A stretch of 64,000 nucleotides of DNA from Nocardia mangyaensis (GTDB taxonomy: Bacteria; Actinomycetota; Actinomycetes; Mycobacteriales; Mycobacteriaceae). The position numbers were made by a program, and so were the translations under genes. This document shows positions 25,284-35,003 of this stretch, one piece after another. The notes below the pieces were generated by a model, which was given only the letters and a program-made list of their open reading frames with translations, was not told where the DNA came from and ran no database searches. How positions within the stretch are numbered: position 1 is the first letter of the stretch; each line of letters begins with the position of its first letter. Location of the stretch: positions 2,914,001-2,978,000 of the forward strand of contig NZ_CP018082.1 of NCBI RefSeq assembly GCF_001886715.1, read 5' to 3'.

Positions 25284-28103
25284 TTGTCGGTGGGTATGGG
25301 TAGGGTCGGCTCTCGCGTTGATCGGACGGTTAGCGAAGGGGGCGTGATGGTTTCGTCGGCGGTGTTGTCGGCGTGGGCGAAGAGTGATCGGGCGGGTGGC
25401 AGTTTGTCGCTGTTTCGGCATTCTGCTGATTCGGCGGCGGTAGCTGGTCTGGTGTGGGATCACTGGTTGCCAGGCCATGTCCGGTCGTTGTTGGCCGATG
25501 GTCTACCGGGGGGCCTGCCGGATGGGCGAGTGTTGTTCTGTTGGTTGGCGGGCATACACGACCTTGGCAAGTTGACTCCGAGTTTCGCTTGTCAGGTCCC
25601 GGAGTTGCTCGACCGGATGCATAGCCACGGGTTGTCGGTGGCAGCGGCGCCGGTGGATCGTAAGTTGTTGCCGCATAGTTTGGCTGGGCAAATAGCCGTG
25701 GAGAAGTACCTGGTCGCTTTGGGGTGGTCGAAGCGTGTGGCGTCGACGTATGCGGTGGTCGTCGGCAGCCACCACGGTGTTCCGCCGACGGTGGGGCAGA
25801 TCCAGGCGGCGACCAACGGTGGACGCGCGTTGTGGGGTGGGCCGGAGTGGGAGGCTGCTCGCTGCGAGTTGATAGCGTTGGTGACTGATCGGACGGGTGC
25901 GGCGGACCGTGTTGCAGGCTGGGCGACGGTGCGGCTGTCGACGATGCAGCAGGTGCTGATGACGGCGGCGGTGATCGTGACCGACTGGATCGCCAGTAAC
26001 CAAGACTTGTTTCCGCTGGACAGTGAGCGTGCGTCCAGTGTGGAGGCCGCGAAAGCGTGGAAGCTGCTCGGTCTACCTGCCGCCTGGTCGCCGGTCGGAG
26101 CAGCGACGGATTCTGCGGCTGCGAGCGAGCAGTTGTTTCGGTCTCGGTTCGCTCGTGATGATCCGATGCGGCCACTGCAGCAGCAGTGTCTGCGGGTCGC
26201 CTGTGAGTTGCCGGAGCCGGGGTTGATGATCATCGAGGCTCCCATGGGGGAGGGCAAGACCGAAGCTGCTCTGCTTGCCGCCGAAGTTCTTGCTGAAAGG
26301 TTCGGTGCTGGAGGGGTGTTCGTGGCGTTGCCGACGATGGCGACCTCGGATGCGATGTTCGCTCGGGTGCGGCAGTGGGTGGACGCGGTGTCGGGAAGTC
26401 CGGGCAGCATGGTGTTGGCGCACGGCAAATCGGCGTTGAACGAGGACTTCACCGAGCTGAAGCAGCGAAGCTTTGTCGATATCGGGTCCGATTGCGAAGA
26501 CAGTGCCGTGCTGGCGCATGGTTGGTTCGTCGGTAAGAAGGGGCCGCTGGCGAATTTTGTTGTCGGCACAATCGATCAGGTGTTGCGAGGTGGGCTCAAG
26601 ACACGTCACGTGATGCTGCGGCACTTGGGGTTGGCGAACAAGGTTGTGGTGATCGATGAGGTCCACGCCGCGGACAGCTACATGTCGACCTACCTGTGTC
26701 GTGTCCTGGAATGGCTGGGCGCGTACCGGGTTCCGGTGCTGTTGCTGTCAGCGACGTTGCCGCCGGCGCAGCGTGGTGCCCTGCTGGATGCCTATCGGCG
26801 TGGTCGACCAGAGGTGGCCGAGCCTGTTGCGCTCGATGTTGTGGGTTACCCCGCGATCTCGGTGTGGCCTCATACTGAGTTGTCTTGTGCGGTGGCGCCG
26901 TCGGGGCGGTCGATCGACGGTATCGAGCTCGATTTCATCGACGACGACGATGAGTTGTTGACCAGCTGGTTAGCGGAGGTTCTTTCTCAGGGCGGGACGG
27001 CGGGGGTGGTGTGCAACACCGTTGCCCGGGCTCAACACCTGTATGGGGTGATGACCGCAGAAGGGCGGTTCGACGCCGGTGAGGTGCTGCTGCTGCATTC
27101 GCGTTTCGTGTCGGTTGATCGTGCACGGTATGAGAGGCGGTTGCGTCGGCTGCTCGGACCGCCGGGTGGCGGTGATCGGCCGCAGCGGCTGATCGTCATC
27201 GGCACGCAGGTGATCGAGCAATCCCTCGATATCGATGTCGATCTTCTGGTGACCGATGTGGCGCCGGTGGATCTGATTTTGCAGCGAATCGGTCGACTGC
27301 ACCGCCACGTGCGTTCGGGCCGACCCGATTCGGTGAGTAGTCCGCGTTGCTGGGTCCGCGGCGCGGACTGGGGAGCTGTGCCCCCGAAGCTGGACAAGGG
27401 ATGCGAAAAGGTCTACGGCCGAGCACGTTTGCTGCGTGCGGTTGCTGTGCTGACCGGTGTGCGCTCGGCCGGGGTGAACATTCCGGCTGACATTCCCGGC
27501 TTGGTCTCGGACGCCTATCGCGAACGCTTCAATGCTCCTGAGGGGTGGGAAGAGATGTTCGCAGATGCGGAGTCGGAGTGGGCACTGCAGATGTCCGATC
27601 AACGTAAGCGAGCAGGTGACTATCTGCTCGGCCCGTCACACACCGAGAACCTGACCATTCGTGACTGGTTGGTCGCCGGGGTGCGCGACGACGCTGACGG
27701 CGTCGGCGGTCAAGCGCAGGTCCGCGACGCCGAAGACAGCATCGAAGCGGTCGTTGTCCAGCGCGTCGGTGACGAGGTCCGCGTACTACCGACTGTTGCC
27801 GAGGTGGGCGGCCATGTCGTTCCCACCGATGCTTGCCCGCCATCACGGCTGGCGAAAACGCTGGCGCAGTGCACTATCCGGTTGCCACCGTTTCTGACCC
27901 GATACAACAGGATGAACGTCGTGCTGCGAACGCTCGAGGACACGTTCTATCCGGGGTGGCAGCAATCGCATTGGCTGGCAGGTGAGCTCGTCTTGGAACT
28001 AGACGAGGATCTGAGTACCGAGCTGGCCGGATACCTCGTGGCCTATGACCCCATTCTAGGGCTGGTAGTGACACCGAAGAAGGAAACGAGCACCGACACA
28101 TGA
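25284..28103 (+). CDS. cas3: Type I-E CRISPR helicase-nuclease Cas3
   Basis: The protein (939 residues from the earliest start) combines an HD nuclease domain (RHSADSAAVAGL, GIHDLGK near residue 92, VVGSHHG) with a superfamily 2 helicase: Walker A variant PMGEGKTEAAL near residue 320, DEVHAAD box near residue 458, LLLSATLP and motif VI LQRIGRLHRH. Cas3 is recruited by Cascade to the displaced strand, nicks it and degrades it. Two starts are plausible: a TTG at 25,284 behind AGGGGGAG, and an ATG at 25,347 (MVSSAVLSAWAKSD) behind AAGGGGG; the latter gives a more usual N-terminus. It overlaps the next gene by ATGA. Confidence 0.95.
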   Translation: MSVGMGRVGSRVDRTVSEGGVMVSSAVLSAWAKSDRAGGSLSLFRHSADSAAVAGLVWDHWLPGHVRSLLADGLPGGLPDGRVLFCWLAGIHDLGKLTPSFACQVPELLDRMHSHGLSVAAAPVDRKLLPHSLAGQIAVEKYLVALGWSKRVASTYAVVVGSHHGVPPTVGQIQAATNGGRALWGGPEWEAARCELIALVTDRTGAADRVAGWATVRLSTMQQVLMTAAVIVTDWIASNQDLFPLDSERASSVEAAKAWKLLGLPAAWSPVGAATDSAAASEQLFRSRFARDDPMRPLQQQCLRVACELPEPGLMIIEAPMGEGKTEAALLAAEVLAERFGAGGVFVALPTMATSDAMFARVRQWVDAVSGSPGSMVLAHGKSALNEDFTELKQRSFVDIGSDCEDSAVLAHGWFVGKKGPLANFVVGTIDQVLRGGLKTRHVMLRHLGLANKVVVIDEVHAADSYMSTYLCRVLEWLGAYRVPVLLLSATLPPAQRGALLDAYRRGRPEVAEPVALDVVGYPAISVWPHTELSCAVAPSGRSIDGIELDFIDDDDELLTSWLAEVLSQGGTAGVVCNTVARAQHLYGVMTAEGRFDAGEVLLLHSRFVSVDRARYERRLRRLLGPPGGGDRPQRLIVIGTQVIEQSLDIDVDLLVTDVAPVDLILQRIGRLHRHVRSGRPDSVSSPRCWVRGADWGAVPPKLDKGCEKVYGRARLLRAVAVLTGVRSAGVNIPADIPGLVSDAYRERFNAPEGWEEMFADAESEWALQMSDQRKRAGDYLLGPSHTENLTIRDWLVAGVRDDADGVGGQAQVRDAEDSIEAVVVQRVGDEVRVLPTVAEVGGHVVPTDACPPSRLAKTLAQCTIRLPPFLTRYNRMNVVLRTLEDTFYPGWQQSHWLAGELVLELDEDLSTELAGYLVAYDPILGLVVTPKKETSTDT

Positions 28104-29728
28104 CGACGGCAACGGCGGGATTGAACCTCATCGAGGACCCCTGGATCCAGGTGGTCGACCGGTCGGCGAAGGTAGAACTGCTCGCGATTCGCGAGGTGCT
28201 ACATCGAGCATCGCAGCTATCCGGCATCGTCGGTGAGGTTCCCACCCAGTCTTTCGCGATTCTGCGCGTCCTGTCGGCGATCCTGCGTCGCAGCATCGCC
28301 GACAGGCCCGGCATGGCGGTGGATGTGTGGTCATCGTTGTGGGAGTGCGACAGCCTGCCGGCTACTGAGATCGATCGCTACCTCGACACTCACCGCGGGC
28401 GTTTCGAGCTGTTCGACGCGCAGCAACCGTTCTTCCAGGTCGCCGGACTCAAGGCCGCGGGCGACACTGTCGGCCCGCTCGACAAGCTGATCGCGGATGT
28501 GCCCAACGGAGTCAAGTACTTCACCACCCGTGCTGGTCGTCATCTCCAGCAGATCGACTTCGCCGAGGCTGCTCGGTGGTTGGTCCACGCTCACGGGTTC
28601 GACCCGTCCGGCATCAAAACGGGCGCGGTCGGTGATCCGCGGGTGAAGAACAACAAGGGCTATCCCATCGGCGTCGGCTTCGCCGGCGCATTGGGTGGGG
28701 TGTTCCTCGAGGGCGCGACGTTGCGTGAAACGCTGCTATTGAACCTTGTTCTGCTCGACACCAACGGCGAGCGCTATCGCAGCGACGATGTCCCGGCGTG
28801 GGAACGACAACCGGACGGACCCGGGGTCCGCACAAACCCGGTGCCGACCGGGCCCGCGGACCTGGCGACTTGGCAGAGCCGCCGAATCCGGTTGGTAGCC
28901 GACGAGAACCAGGTCACCGGTGTCGTGTTGTGTAACGGTGACCCACTCGAACCGTTCAACCAGCACCGACTCGAACCGATGAGCGGGTGGCGCTACAGCG
29001 ACATCCAAACCAAGAAGGCCGGCAAAACCCGGCACTATCCCCGCACCCACGATCCGGAACGGTCCTTGTGGCGCGGCATGAGCTCGATGCTCAACGACCT
29101 CGCCACCACTGAGTCGACCGCGGGCAACAACATCACCGCCGGTGTCGTGCACTGGGCCCAACGGTTGGTTGAAGACGGTGTTCTCGAAGCAACCCATCCG
29201 ATTCGGTTGCACGCGGTCGGTATGCACTACATCAACCAGCAATCCGTTATCGGTGAGGTCGTTGACGACACCATCGGTTTCCGTGTCGGGTTGTTGTCCA
29301 ATCGCATTCTGCGCTCGTGTGCGGTGCGGGCCGTGGACTGTGCGGACGAAGCGGTATCGGCATTGAGCTGGTTGGTCGCCAACCTCACGCGTGCGGCTGG
29401 TGGCGACGCGGACGGGCCTCGTGCCAGGGCACGCGAGGAAGGCTATTTCGCGCTGGAAGCACCGTTTCGGCGATGGTTGGTCGGGCTGGATCCGCGCAAC
29501 GACACCTTCGACACCCAGCTCCGCGCCTGGCATCAGGTCGTGTTTCCGATCATCGACCAACTCGCTGCCGACGCCATGAGCGCCGCGGGTAAGCCAGCAT
29601 GGGTCGGACGCAAGGTCGAGGACCGCTGGCTCGATGCGGGACTTGCCTCAATCAAATACCGGGCCCAGCTTCGCAAGGCCGTCCCGGGCGCATTCGCACC
29701 TACCGATGACGACGGAGACCTTCCATGA
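28100..29728 (+). CDS. casA: Type I-E Cascade large subunit Cse1/Cas8e
   Basis: The 542-residue protein begins GLNLIEDPWIQVVDRSAKVE, the usual Cse1 N-terminus, followed by LFDAQQPFFQV and GVKYFTTRAGRH, and a C-terminal four-helix bundle. Cse1 recognises the PAM and docks Cas3. The ATG overlaps the cas3 stop (ATGA) and the 3' end overlaps cse2 (ATGA), showing strict translational coupling. Confidence 0.95.
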   Translation: MTTATAGLNLIEDPWIQVVDRSAKVELLAIREVLHRASQLSGIVGEVPTQSFAILRVLSAILRRSIADRPGMAVDVWSSLWECDSLPATEIDRYLDTHRGRFELFDAQQPFFQVAGLKAAGDTVGPLDKLIADVPNGVKYFTTRAGRHLQQIDFAEAARWLVHAHGFDPSGIKTGAVGDPRVKNNKGYPIGVGFAGALGGVFLEGATLRETLLLNLVLLDTNGERYRSDDVPAWERQPDGPGVRTNPVPTGPADLATWQSRRIRLVADENQVTGVVLCNGDPLEPFNQHRLEPMSGWRYSDIQTKKAGKTRHYPRTHDPERSLWRGMSSMLNDLATTESTAGNNITAGVVHWAQRLVEDGVLEATHPIRLHAVGMHYINQQSVIGEVVDDTIGFRVGLLSNRILRSCAVRAVDCADEAVSALSWLVANLTRAAGGDADGPRARAREEGYFALEAPFRRWLVGLDPRNDTFDTQLRAWHQVVFPIIDQLAADAMSAAGKPAWVGRKVEDRWLDAGLASIKYRAQLRKAVPGAFAPTDDDGDLP

Positions 29729-30378
29729 CCTCGACACAACCGACCACCACCACCCGGTACGAGCCACTGGAAGAGTACATCCACCGGGGTATTTCGCGGC
29801 GCCAAGCTGCCTATCTTCGTCGTGAGAGCAGCGCGCTGGCCGATATGGCCAAGCTGCGTCGCGGGATCGGTGCGCCGCCCGGTCGGCTGCCGGAGCTGTG
29901 GGCACTGACCCTCGACGGTCTGCCCGCCTCGCCCGGCGGGTTCTCTGATCGCGGTCCGAGCGATGCCGAGGCAGAACCGACGGCCTGGGAGATGGCTGCC
30001 TACGACGCGATGACGGTCCACGCACTGCACCAGCAGTCGCGTGTGCAACCGATGCATCGACGCGACTTCACCAGCCTGGGCCGGGCGGTGCGCCGGCTCG
30101 GAGCGTCGGCCGGGGCCGAGGACGCGGTGCGGTCGCGCTTCCACGTGATCGGTACCGCCCAAGATCATGACGCACGCCTGACCTATCTGCGTGGGCTGAT
30201 TGGTCAGCTACGTGCGTTCCAGATCCCGCTCGACTACGCGCGCCTCGCGGTGGATCTGTACAAGCTCGAGACCAGTCGATACGCCGACCGGGTTTTGCTC
30301 TCGTGGGGCCGCGACTACCACCGCAACCCGACATCGACCACCAACTCTGCTACCCCAGAAACCGGAGAAGACCAGTGA
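29725..30378 (+). CDS. casB: Type I-E Cascade small subunit Cse2
   Basis: The 217-residue, mostly helical protein carries the Cse2 pattern ALADMAKLRRGIGAPPGRLP near residues 35-54, the mid-protein HALHQQSRVQPMHRRDFTSL, and YLRGLIGQLRAFQIPLDYAR near the C-terminus. Two copies normally line the belly of Cascade and stabilise the R-loop. It is coupled to both neighbours (ATGA upstream, GTGA downstream). Confidence 0.93.
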   Translation: MTSTQPTTTTRYEPLEEYIHRGISRRQAAYLRRESSALADMAKLRRGIGAPPGRLPELWALTLDGLPASPGGFSDRGPSDAEAEPTAWEMAAYDAMTVHALHQQSRVQPMHRRDFTSLGRAVRRLGASAGAEDAVRSRFHVIGTAQDHDARLTYLRGLIGQLRAFQIPLDYARLAVDLYKLETSRYADRVLLSWGRDYHRNPTSTTNSATPETGEDQ

Positions 30379-31508
30379 CCCGCATGTTCGTCGACATCCA
30401 CATTCTGCAGACGGTCCCCCCGTCCAACATCAACCGCGACGACACCGGCAGCCCCAAGACCGCCGTCTACGGCGGCGTACGCAGGGCGCGGGTATCGAGC
30501 CAGGCGTGGAAACGCGCCACCCGCAAGATGTTCGGCGAACTGGTCGACCCCACGACGCTGGGTGTGCGCACCAAGCGGGTCGTGGAACTGGTCGCCGAAC
30601 GCATCGGTGACGCCGTGGACGACCCGACTGCCGCAGCCGCGACCGTGATCAAAGACGCAGGCATCAAACTCGAAAAGCCCACCGCGAAGAAGAAGGGCAA
30701 AGACGAAGAGCCCGCCGACCCGGCAGATCAGCTCGAACAGTCGAAGTATCTGCTGTTTCTGAGCGCGACCCAGATCGATCGCCTCGCCCAGCTGGCGATC
30801 GATGCCGCCCACACCGGGACCACGGACAAGGCAGCGGCCAAAGCCGCTGCCCACGGAGCCGACAGCATCGACGTGGCACTGTTCGGGCGCATGGTGGCAG
30901 ACTCCACCGATCTCAACGTCGACGCCGCCGCCCAGGTCGCCCATGCGTTGAGCGTGCACTCGGTCAACAACGAGTTCGACTACTTCACCGCGGTCGACGA
31001 CCGCGCACCCGAGGACAACGCCGGGGCCGGGATGATCGGTGTCGTCGAATTCAACTCCTCCACCCTCTACCGGTACGCCACCGTCAACGTCGACCAGCTC
31101 GCGAACAACCTCGGCGACAAGGAAGCGACCACGGTCGCGGTCGCGAACTTTTTGACCGCGTTCGTGCGCAGCATGCCCACCGGAAAGCAGAACACCTTCG
31201 CCAACCGCACGCTGCCTGATGCTGTCGTGATCAGCGTGCGGACCGATCAGCCGGTGAACTTGGTGACAGCCTTCGAATCACCGGTCGATGCGCTGGGCAC
31301 GGCCCGCTCGGCCGGAGCAGCCAAACAGCTCCTCGAACGCTACCGGGCACTGGAAGCCGCCTACGGCAGCAGCGAGGCAACCAACTATGTTGTTGTCGCC
31401 GCGAACGGTCTCGAGGTCCTCGCCGAACTCGCCACCCCGGCATCGTTGACCTCGGTGGTCGATCAGGTCGCCACACAGGTGCGTGACGCCCTCGGCGGGG
31501 CATCGTGA
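30375..31508 (+). CDS. casC: Type I-E Cascade backbone Cas7e (Cse4/CasC)
   Basis: The 377-residue protein has the Cas7e N-terminus FVDIHILQTVPPSNINRDDT, SSQAWKRATRK, and later the DYFTAVDD and SSTLYRYATVNVDQLA motifs and FANRTLPDAVVISVRTDQPV. Six copies form the filament that holds crRNA. I chose the GTG at 30,375, which overlaps the cse2 stop (GTGA); an ATG nine bases later is an alternative, and an upstream extension to 30,303 would overlap cse2 too far. The segment around residues 100-125 is Lys/Asp/Pro-rich, probably a surface loop. Confidence 0.95.
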   Translation: MTRMFVDIHILQTVPPSNINRDDTGSPKTAVYGGVRRARVSSQAWKRATRKMFGELVDPTTLGVRTKRVVELVAERIGDAVDDPTAAAATVIKDAGIKLEKPTAKKKGKDEEPADPADQLEQSKYLLFLSATQIDRLAQLAIDAAHTGTTDKAAAKAAAHGADSIDVALFGRMVADSTDLNVDAAAQVAHALSVHSVNNEFDYFTAVDDRAPEDNAGAGMIGVVEFNSSTLYRYATVNVDQLANNLGDKEATTVAVANFLTAFVRSMPTGKQNTFANRTLPDAVVISVRTDQPVNLVTAFESPVDALGTARSAGAAKQLLERYRALEAAYGSSEATNYVVVAANGLEVLAELATPASLTSVVDQVATQVRDALGGAS

Positions 31509-32212
31509 GTGTCCTGCTGCTCAAACTCGCGGCACCCCTGCAGTCCTGGGGTGTGGCCAGCCGGTTCACCCGCCGAGAAACCCAACAGTACCCGTCCAAA
31601 AGTGGTGTGCTGGGTTTGATCTGCGCTGCCAAAGGCCGCCGCCGCACCGACCCGATCGAAGACGAACTGACCCGGCTCGGGTTCGGGGTCCGTATCGACC
31701 AGCAGGGCAGCCTTGTGCGGGACTTCCAGGTCGCGCGCAGTCTCGACGGTCGTCAAACCTACCCGCTGTCCTACCGGTACTACCTTGCCGACGCGGTGTT
31801 CGTGGCTGCGATCCACGGCGATCGTGAGCTCCTGTACGGCATCCGGGACGCGCTACAAGCGCCGACCTTCCCCCTTTACCTCGGGCGCCGATCGTGCCCG
31901 GTCACCGAGCCGCTGATCATCGGCGACATCGAAGACCAGTCCTTGCCCGAGGCACTGGCCGCCACCCCGTGGCAGGCCTCGCGCTGGTACCGAACAAGGC
32001 AGCCCACCACGATGCACTTGCCGATCTATCGTGACCTGCTGCCCGGTGATCCGGATGAAGCGTTGCAGGAACGGGTCCGTGATGTGCCCGTGGATTTTGA
32101 TCCGCAGCGGCGCGAATACGGGTGGCGTTGCGTGGTCAGCGGCGCGGTCGAGATCACCAACCCCGAGGGCACCACATGCCACGACCCGTTCGCTGCGCTG
32201 GGAGGCGCCTGA
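31505..32212 (+). CDS. casD: Type I-E Cascade subunit Cas5e (CasD)
   Basis: The 235-residue RAMP protein starts VLLLKLAAPLQSWGVASRFT, followed by YPSKSGVLGLICAAKGRRR, the Cas5e landmark, and later TFPLYLGRRSCPVTEPLI. It caps the 5' handle of the crRNA. The GTG overlaps the cas7 stop, and its stop overlaps cas6e by one base (TGATG). Confidence 0.95.
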   Translation: MSVLLLKLAAPLQSWGVASRFTRRETQQYPSKSGVLGLICAAKGRRRTDPIEDELTRLGFGVRIDQQGSLVRDFQVARSLDGRQTYPLSYRYYLADAVFVAAIHGDRELLYGIRDALQAPTFPLYLGRRSCPVTEPLIIGDIEDQSLPEALAATPWQASRWYRTRQPTTMHLPIYRDLLPGDPDEALQERVRDVPVDFDPQRREYGWRCVVSGAVEITNPEGTTCHDPFAALGGA

Positions 32213-32898
32213 TGTACCTGTCGCGAATTCCGCTCAATCCCGCCCGCGCCGCCACCCGCCGGTTCCTCACCTCACCCCAGGCCACCCACGCGGCAGTGCT
32301 GTCGTCCTTCGCCCCCTCCGACGACACCAGCGACCACCCCGCAACCGATGAAGGCCGGGTCCTGTGGCGAATCGACCGCGCAGAGAACAGCGTGAATCTC
32401 TACGCCGTCTCACCGACCCGGCCGGACTTCACCCACATCATCGAACAAGCAGGCTGGCCGACCACCAGTACATGGGCAACCCGCGACTACCGTGGCCTGC
32501 TCGATGACCTCGTCGCCGGACAGCGATGGCATTTCCGGCTCACCGCCAACCCGGTGCGCCGGGCGATGGACCGTGTCATCAACAACCCGGCCGAGCGTGG
32601 CCGCACCACGGGCCTGGACGCTGACGGCCAACTGCAGTGGCTGCAGCGCAAGGCAACCGATCACGGCTTCGAACTCGGGCAATGCGCCAGCGGAGACAGC
32701 AAGGAACCCGACGTCATCATCACCGATCGCAGATCGGTGACCTTCCAACGCCATTCCCACACGGTGTCACTGTCGACAGCAACGTTCGAAGGCACCTTGC
32801 AGGTCACCGACCCGCAGCGCCTGCGCGCCGCGCTGGTCGGCGGGATCGGCCGCGCGAAAGGGTACGGCTGCGGGCTGATCACCCTGGCACCGGCATGA
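32212..32898 (+). CDS. casE: CRISPR pre-crRNA endonuclease Cas6e (CasE)
   Basis: The 228-residue protein begins MYLSRIPLNP and contains the region of the catalytic His (SPQATHAAVLSSF, residue about 23), the mid-protein HFRLTANPVRR, and the C-terminal Gly-rich loop GGIGRAKGYGCGLITLAPA that binds the repeat hairpin. It cleaves the array transcript within each repeat and stays bound to the 3' hairpin. The ATG at 32,212 overlaps the cas5 stop; a longer frame from 32,122 is rejected because it would overlap cas5. Confidence 0.95.
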   Translation: MYLSRIPLNPARAATRRFLTSPQATHAAVLSSFAPSDDTSDHPATDEGRVLWRIDRAENSVNLYAVSPTRPDFTHIIEQAGWPTTSTWATRDYRGLLDDLVAGQRWHFRLTANPVRRAMDRVINNPAERGRTTGLDADGQLQWLQRKATDHGFELGQCASGDSKEPDVIITDRRSVTFQRHSHTVSLSTATFEGTLQVTDPQRLRAALVGGIGRAKGYGCGLITLAPA

Positions 32899-33857
32899 AA
32901 GACATCCCCGGAACGAGACCGCCACGGATCGGCGAACTCGTACGGGCACGAGATCGACTGTCGTTCATCTACATCGAACGCGCTACCGTGCACCGCGACG
33001 CCAACGCGATCACCTCCACCGACGAACGCGGAGTCGTCCACATCCCGGCGGCCACGATCGGCGCCCTGCTCCTCGGCCCAGGCACGCGCGTGACCCATCA
33101 GGCGATGATGCTGCTCGCCGAGAGCGGATCCACCGTCGTCTGGGTCGGAGAGCAGGGCGTGCGGTACTACGCGCACGGTCGATCACTGGCCCGCAGCTCG
33201 CGCTTGCTCGAAGCCCAAGCAGCGGCCGTGTCCAACCAAGCCAGCCGCCTGCGGATCGCACGGCGAATGTATGAGATGCGTTTTCCTGGTGAGAACGTCG
33301 CCGGGCTGACCATGCAGCAACTACGGGGCCGCGAAGGTGCCCGTGTCCGCCGAATCTACCGCGAGCACGCGGCGCGCACCGGCATCCAATGGCAACGGCG
33401 CGACTACAACCCGAACGACTTCGCCAGCTCCGACCTCGTCAACCAAGCACTTTCGGCAGCAACGACCTGCCTGTACGGAGTCGCGCACGCGGTGATCGTC
33501 GCTCTCGGTTGCTCGCCAGGTCTGGGCTTCGTTCACGTAGGCCACGAACGTTCCTTCGTGTTCGACCTCGCCGACCTCTACAAGGCCGAATACGCCATTC
33601 CCGCCGCGTTCGACGCCGCAGCCACCGTCGAAGCCGAAGGCGGCGACGACATCGGGGGAGTCACCCGCCGCGCGGTCCGCGACGCGGTACATACCGGAAA
33701 CCTGCTGGCACGCTGCTGCTCCGACATCTACACGCTGCTGCTACCCGACAGTCACGGCGACGCCGAGGAATGGGACAGCGATGTCGTGGAACTGTGGGAC
33801 CGCAAAGGCAACGTCGCGGCCGGCATCTCGTATGTCGAGGAGGACCCGCCGTGGTAG
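32895..33857 (+). CDS. cas1: Type I-E CRISPR integrase Cas1e
   Basis: The 320-residue protein starts MKDIPGTRPPRIGELVRARD and has the Cas1 metal-binding triad context: Glu in LRGREGARVRRIY (residue about 143), His in GLGFVHVGHERSFVFDLADLY (about 210) and the Asp just after. Cas1 with Cas2 captures and inserts new spacers. The ATG overlaps the cas6e stop (ATGA) and the TAG stop lies inside the start of cas2. Confidence 0.95.
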   Translation: MKDIPGTRPPRIGELVRARDRLSFIYIERATVHRDANAITSTDERGVVHIPAATIGALLLGPGTRVTHQAMMLLAESGSTVVWVGEQGVRYYAHGRSLARSSRLLEAQAAAVSNQASRLRIARRMYEMRFPGENVAGLTMQQLRGREGARVRRIYREHAARTGIQWQRRDYNPNDFASSDLVNQALSAATTCLYGVAHAVIVALGCSPGLGFVHVGHERSFVFDLADLYKAEYAIPAAFDAAATVEAEGGDDIGGVTRRAVRDAVHTGNLLARCCSDIYTLLLPDSHGDAEEWDSDVVELWDRKGNVAAGISYVEEDPPW

Positions 33858-34225
33858 TTCTGGTCCTGACCGCGTGTCCGGCCGGACTACGCGGGCACCT
33901 GACCCGCTGGTTCCTCGAAGTCAGCCCCGGCGTGTTCGTCGGTGTCGTCAGCGCCCGCGTACGTGACCTGTCCTGGCAACGGGTACTCGAACTCTGTAAA
34001 GACGGCCGTGCCATCATGATCCACACCACACGCGGCGAACAACGCCTAGCATTCAAAACCCACCGCCACGACTGGAAACCGATCGACATCGACGGAATCC
34101 ACCTCATGCTCCGACCCCACACCGGTGACCCGAAAGCCGGAGGTGCGCGGCCAGGCTGGAGCAAGGCGAGCCGATACCGCCGGGCACATCAAGGCAAACG
34201 CTCGGAGCCAGGCAGCCAAGGCTGA
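33851..34225 (+). CDS. cas2: Type I-E CRISPR protein Cas2e
   Basis: The 124-residue protein starts at a GTG inside the end of cas1 (VVVLVLTACPAGLRGHLTRW) and continues FLEVSPGVFVGVVSARVRD and TRGEQRLAFKTHRHDWKPID, the pattern of Cas2e, with a basic C-terminal tail. It dimerises and bridges two Cas1 dimers. The longer frame upstream is cas1 shadow and is not used. Confidence 0.93.
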   Translation: MVVLVLTACPAGLRGHLTRWFLEVSPGVFVGVVSARVRDLSWQRVLELCKDGRAIMIHTTRGEQRLAFKTHRHDWKPIDIDGIHLMLRPHTGDPKAGGARPGWSKASRYRRAHQGKRSEPGSQG

Positions 34226-34491
34226 CCGCTGCGCCCCAGCGTGCACTTCCGTTGAGAGTTTTGTCCTCTGGGCGGCTCAGACCTGGTGTACTGCAGCAGA
34301 ATTGGATCTATCGCGATTGCGTAGTCAGGCCTTGCCGGCGTACCTTGGTAAGTGCTGAATCATTGGACCTGCTCGCGACACGATCCCGTTTGTCGGCGGT
34401 GGTCTGGCAGTGGCAGCGCGCGTCTCGGTGAAGGCAGCTTTGCAACATTGTGGGGGTCGGCATGTCTGCCGCTCTCGGGCGAGGAGAAGTG

Positions 34492-34836
34492 ATGGACATG
34501 CAGCACCCACCACTCGGGCGTGGGCCCTCGGTTCTGAGAGGGTCCCTGATCTCGCCACCCATCTATGCGCGCCGACTTGTGCTGAATCTCGCGGCGTCAG
34601 CTGGGTGCCTTCTCGTTTCAGCGGGTGTGTGGATGCTTTCCGGCTCTGGGCGAGCTAATGGTTCTTGGCACGAATTGCTGGTGAATCCCCTCTCGATGTG
34701 GGTGATTGGCAGCGCACTGTGGCTGTGTTGCATCGCCGGGCAAGTCGCTGGACGAGAGGCTGTCTACGGGATTCGGTGCCTCGTCATCTCGCTCGTTCTC
34801 GATGGACTTGCTATGCCACAGGACGTTGATGAGTGA
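34492..34836 (+). CDS. Small membrane protein between cas2 and array 2 (114 aa)
   Basis: The ATG follows GAGGAG by five bases. The 114-residue product has a short N-terminal tail (MDMQHPPLGRGPSVLRGS) and hydrophobic helices at about residues 28-48, 60-80 and possibly 88-103. There is no signal cleavage site and no recognised family. It lies 266 bases after cas2 on the same strand and 460 bases before the leader of array 2. It may be an unrelated insertion or an accessory gene of the CRISPR locus; the position alone cannot decide. Confidence 0.55.
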   Translation: MDMQHPPLGRGPSVLRGSLISPPIYARRLVLNLAASAGCLLVSAGVWMLSGSGRANGSWHELLVNPLSMWVIGSALWLCCIAGQVAGREAVYGIRCLVISLVLDGLAMPQDVDE

Positions 34837-35003
34837 GCTGTCACCAGGTTCGAAATTGCGAGGACGGTCGCTTGTTCGACTCGGAACAGGGGCGGGAGCG
34901 AACCCGCCGACACCGCCGAACTCGCAAGGTGTTGACGAACCGCGGGCCGGGATGGGCTCGACCCATGCCTAGCGGTACTTTGAAGCGGGGTCGTACAGCG
35001 AGT

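Noticed and set aside
34860..34930. Possible tRNA-like stretch with a GCGGGAGCGAACCCGCC hairpin
   Set aside because: It forms a T-arm-like hairpin only; no acceptor stem or anticodon arm could be fitted on either strand.
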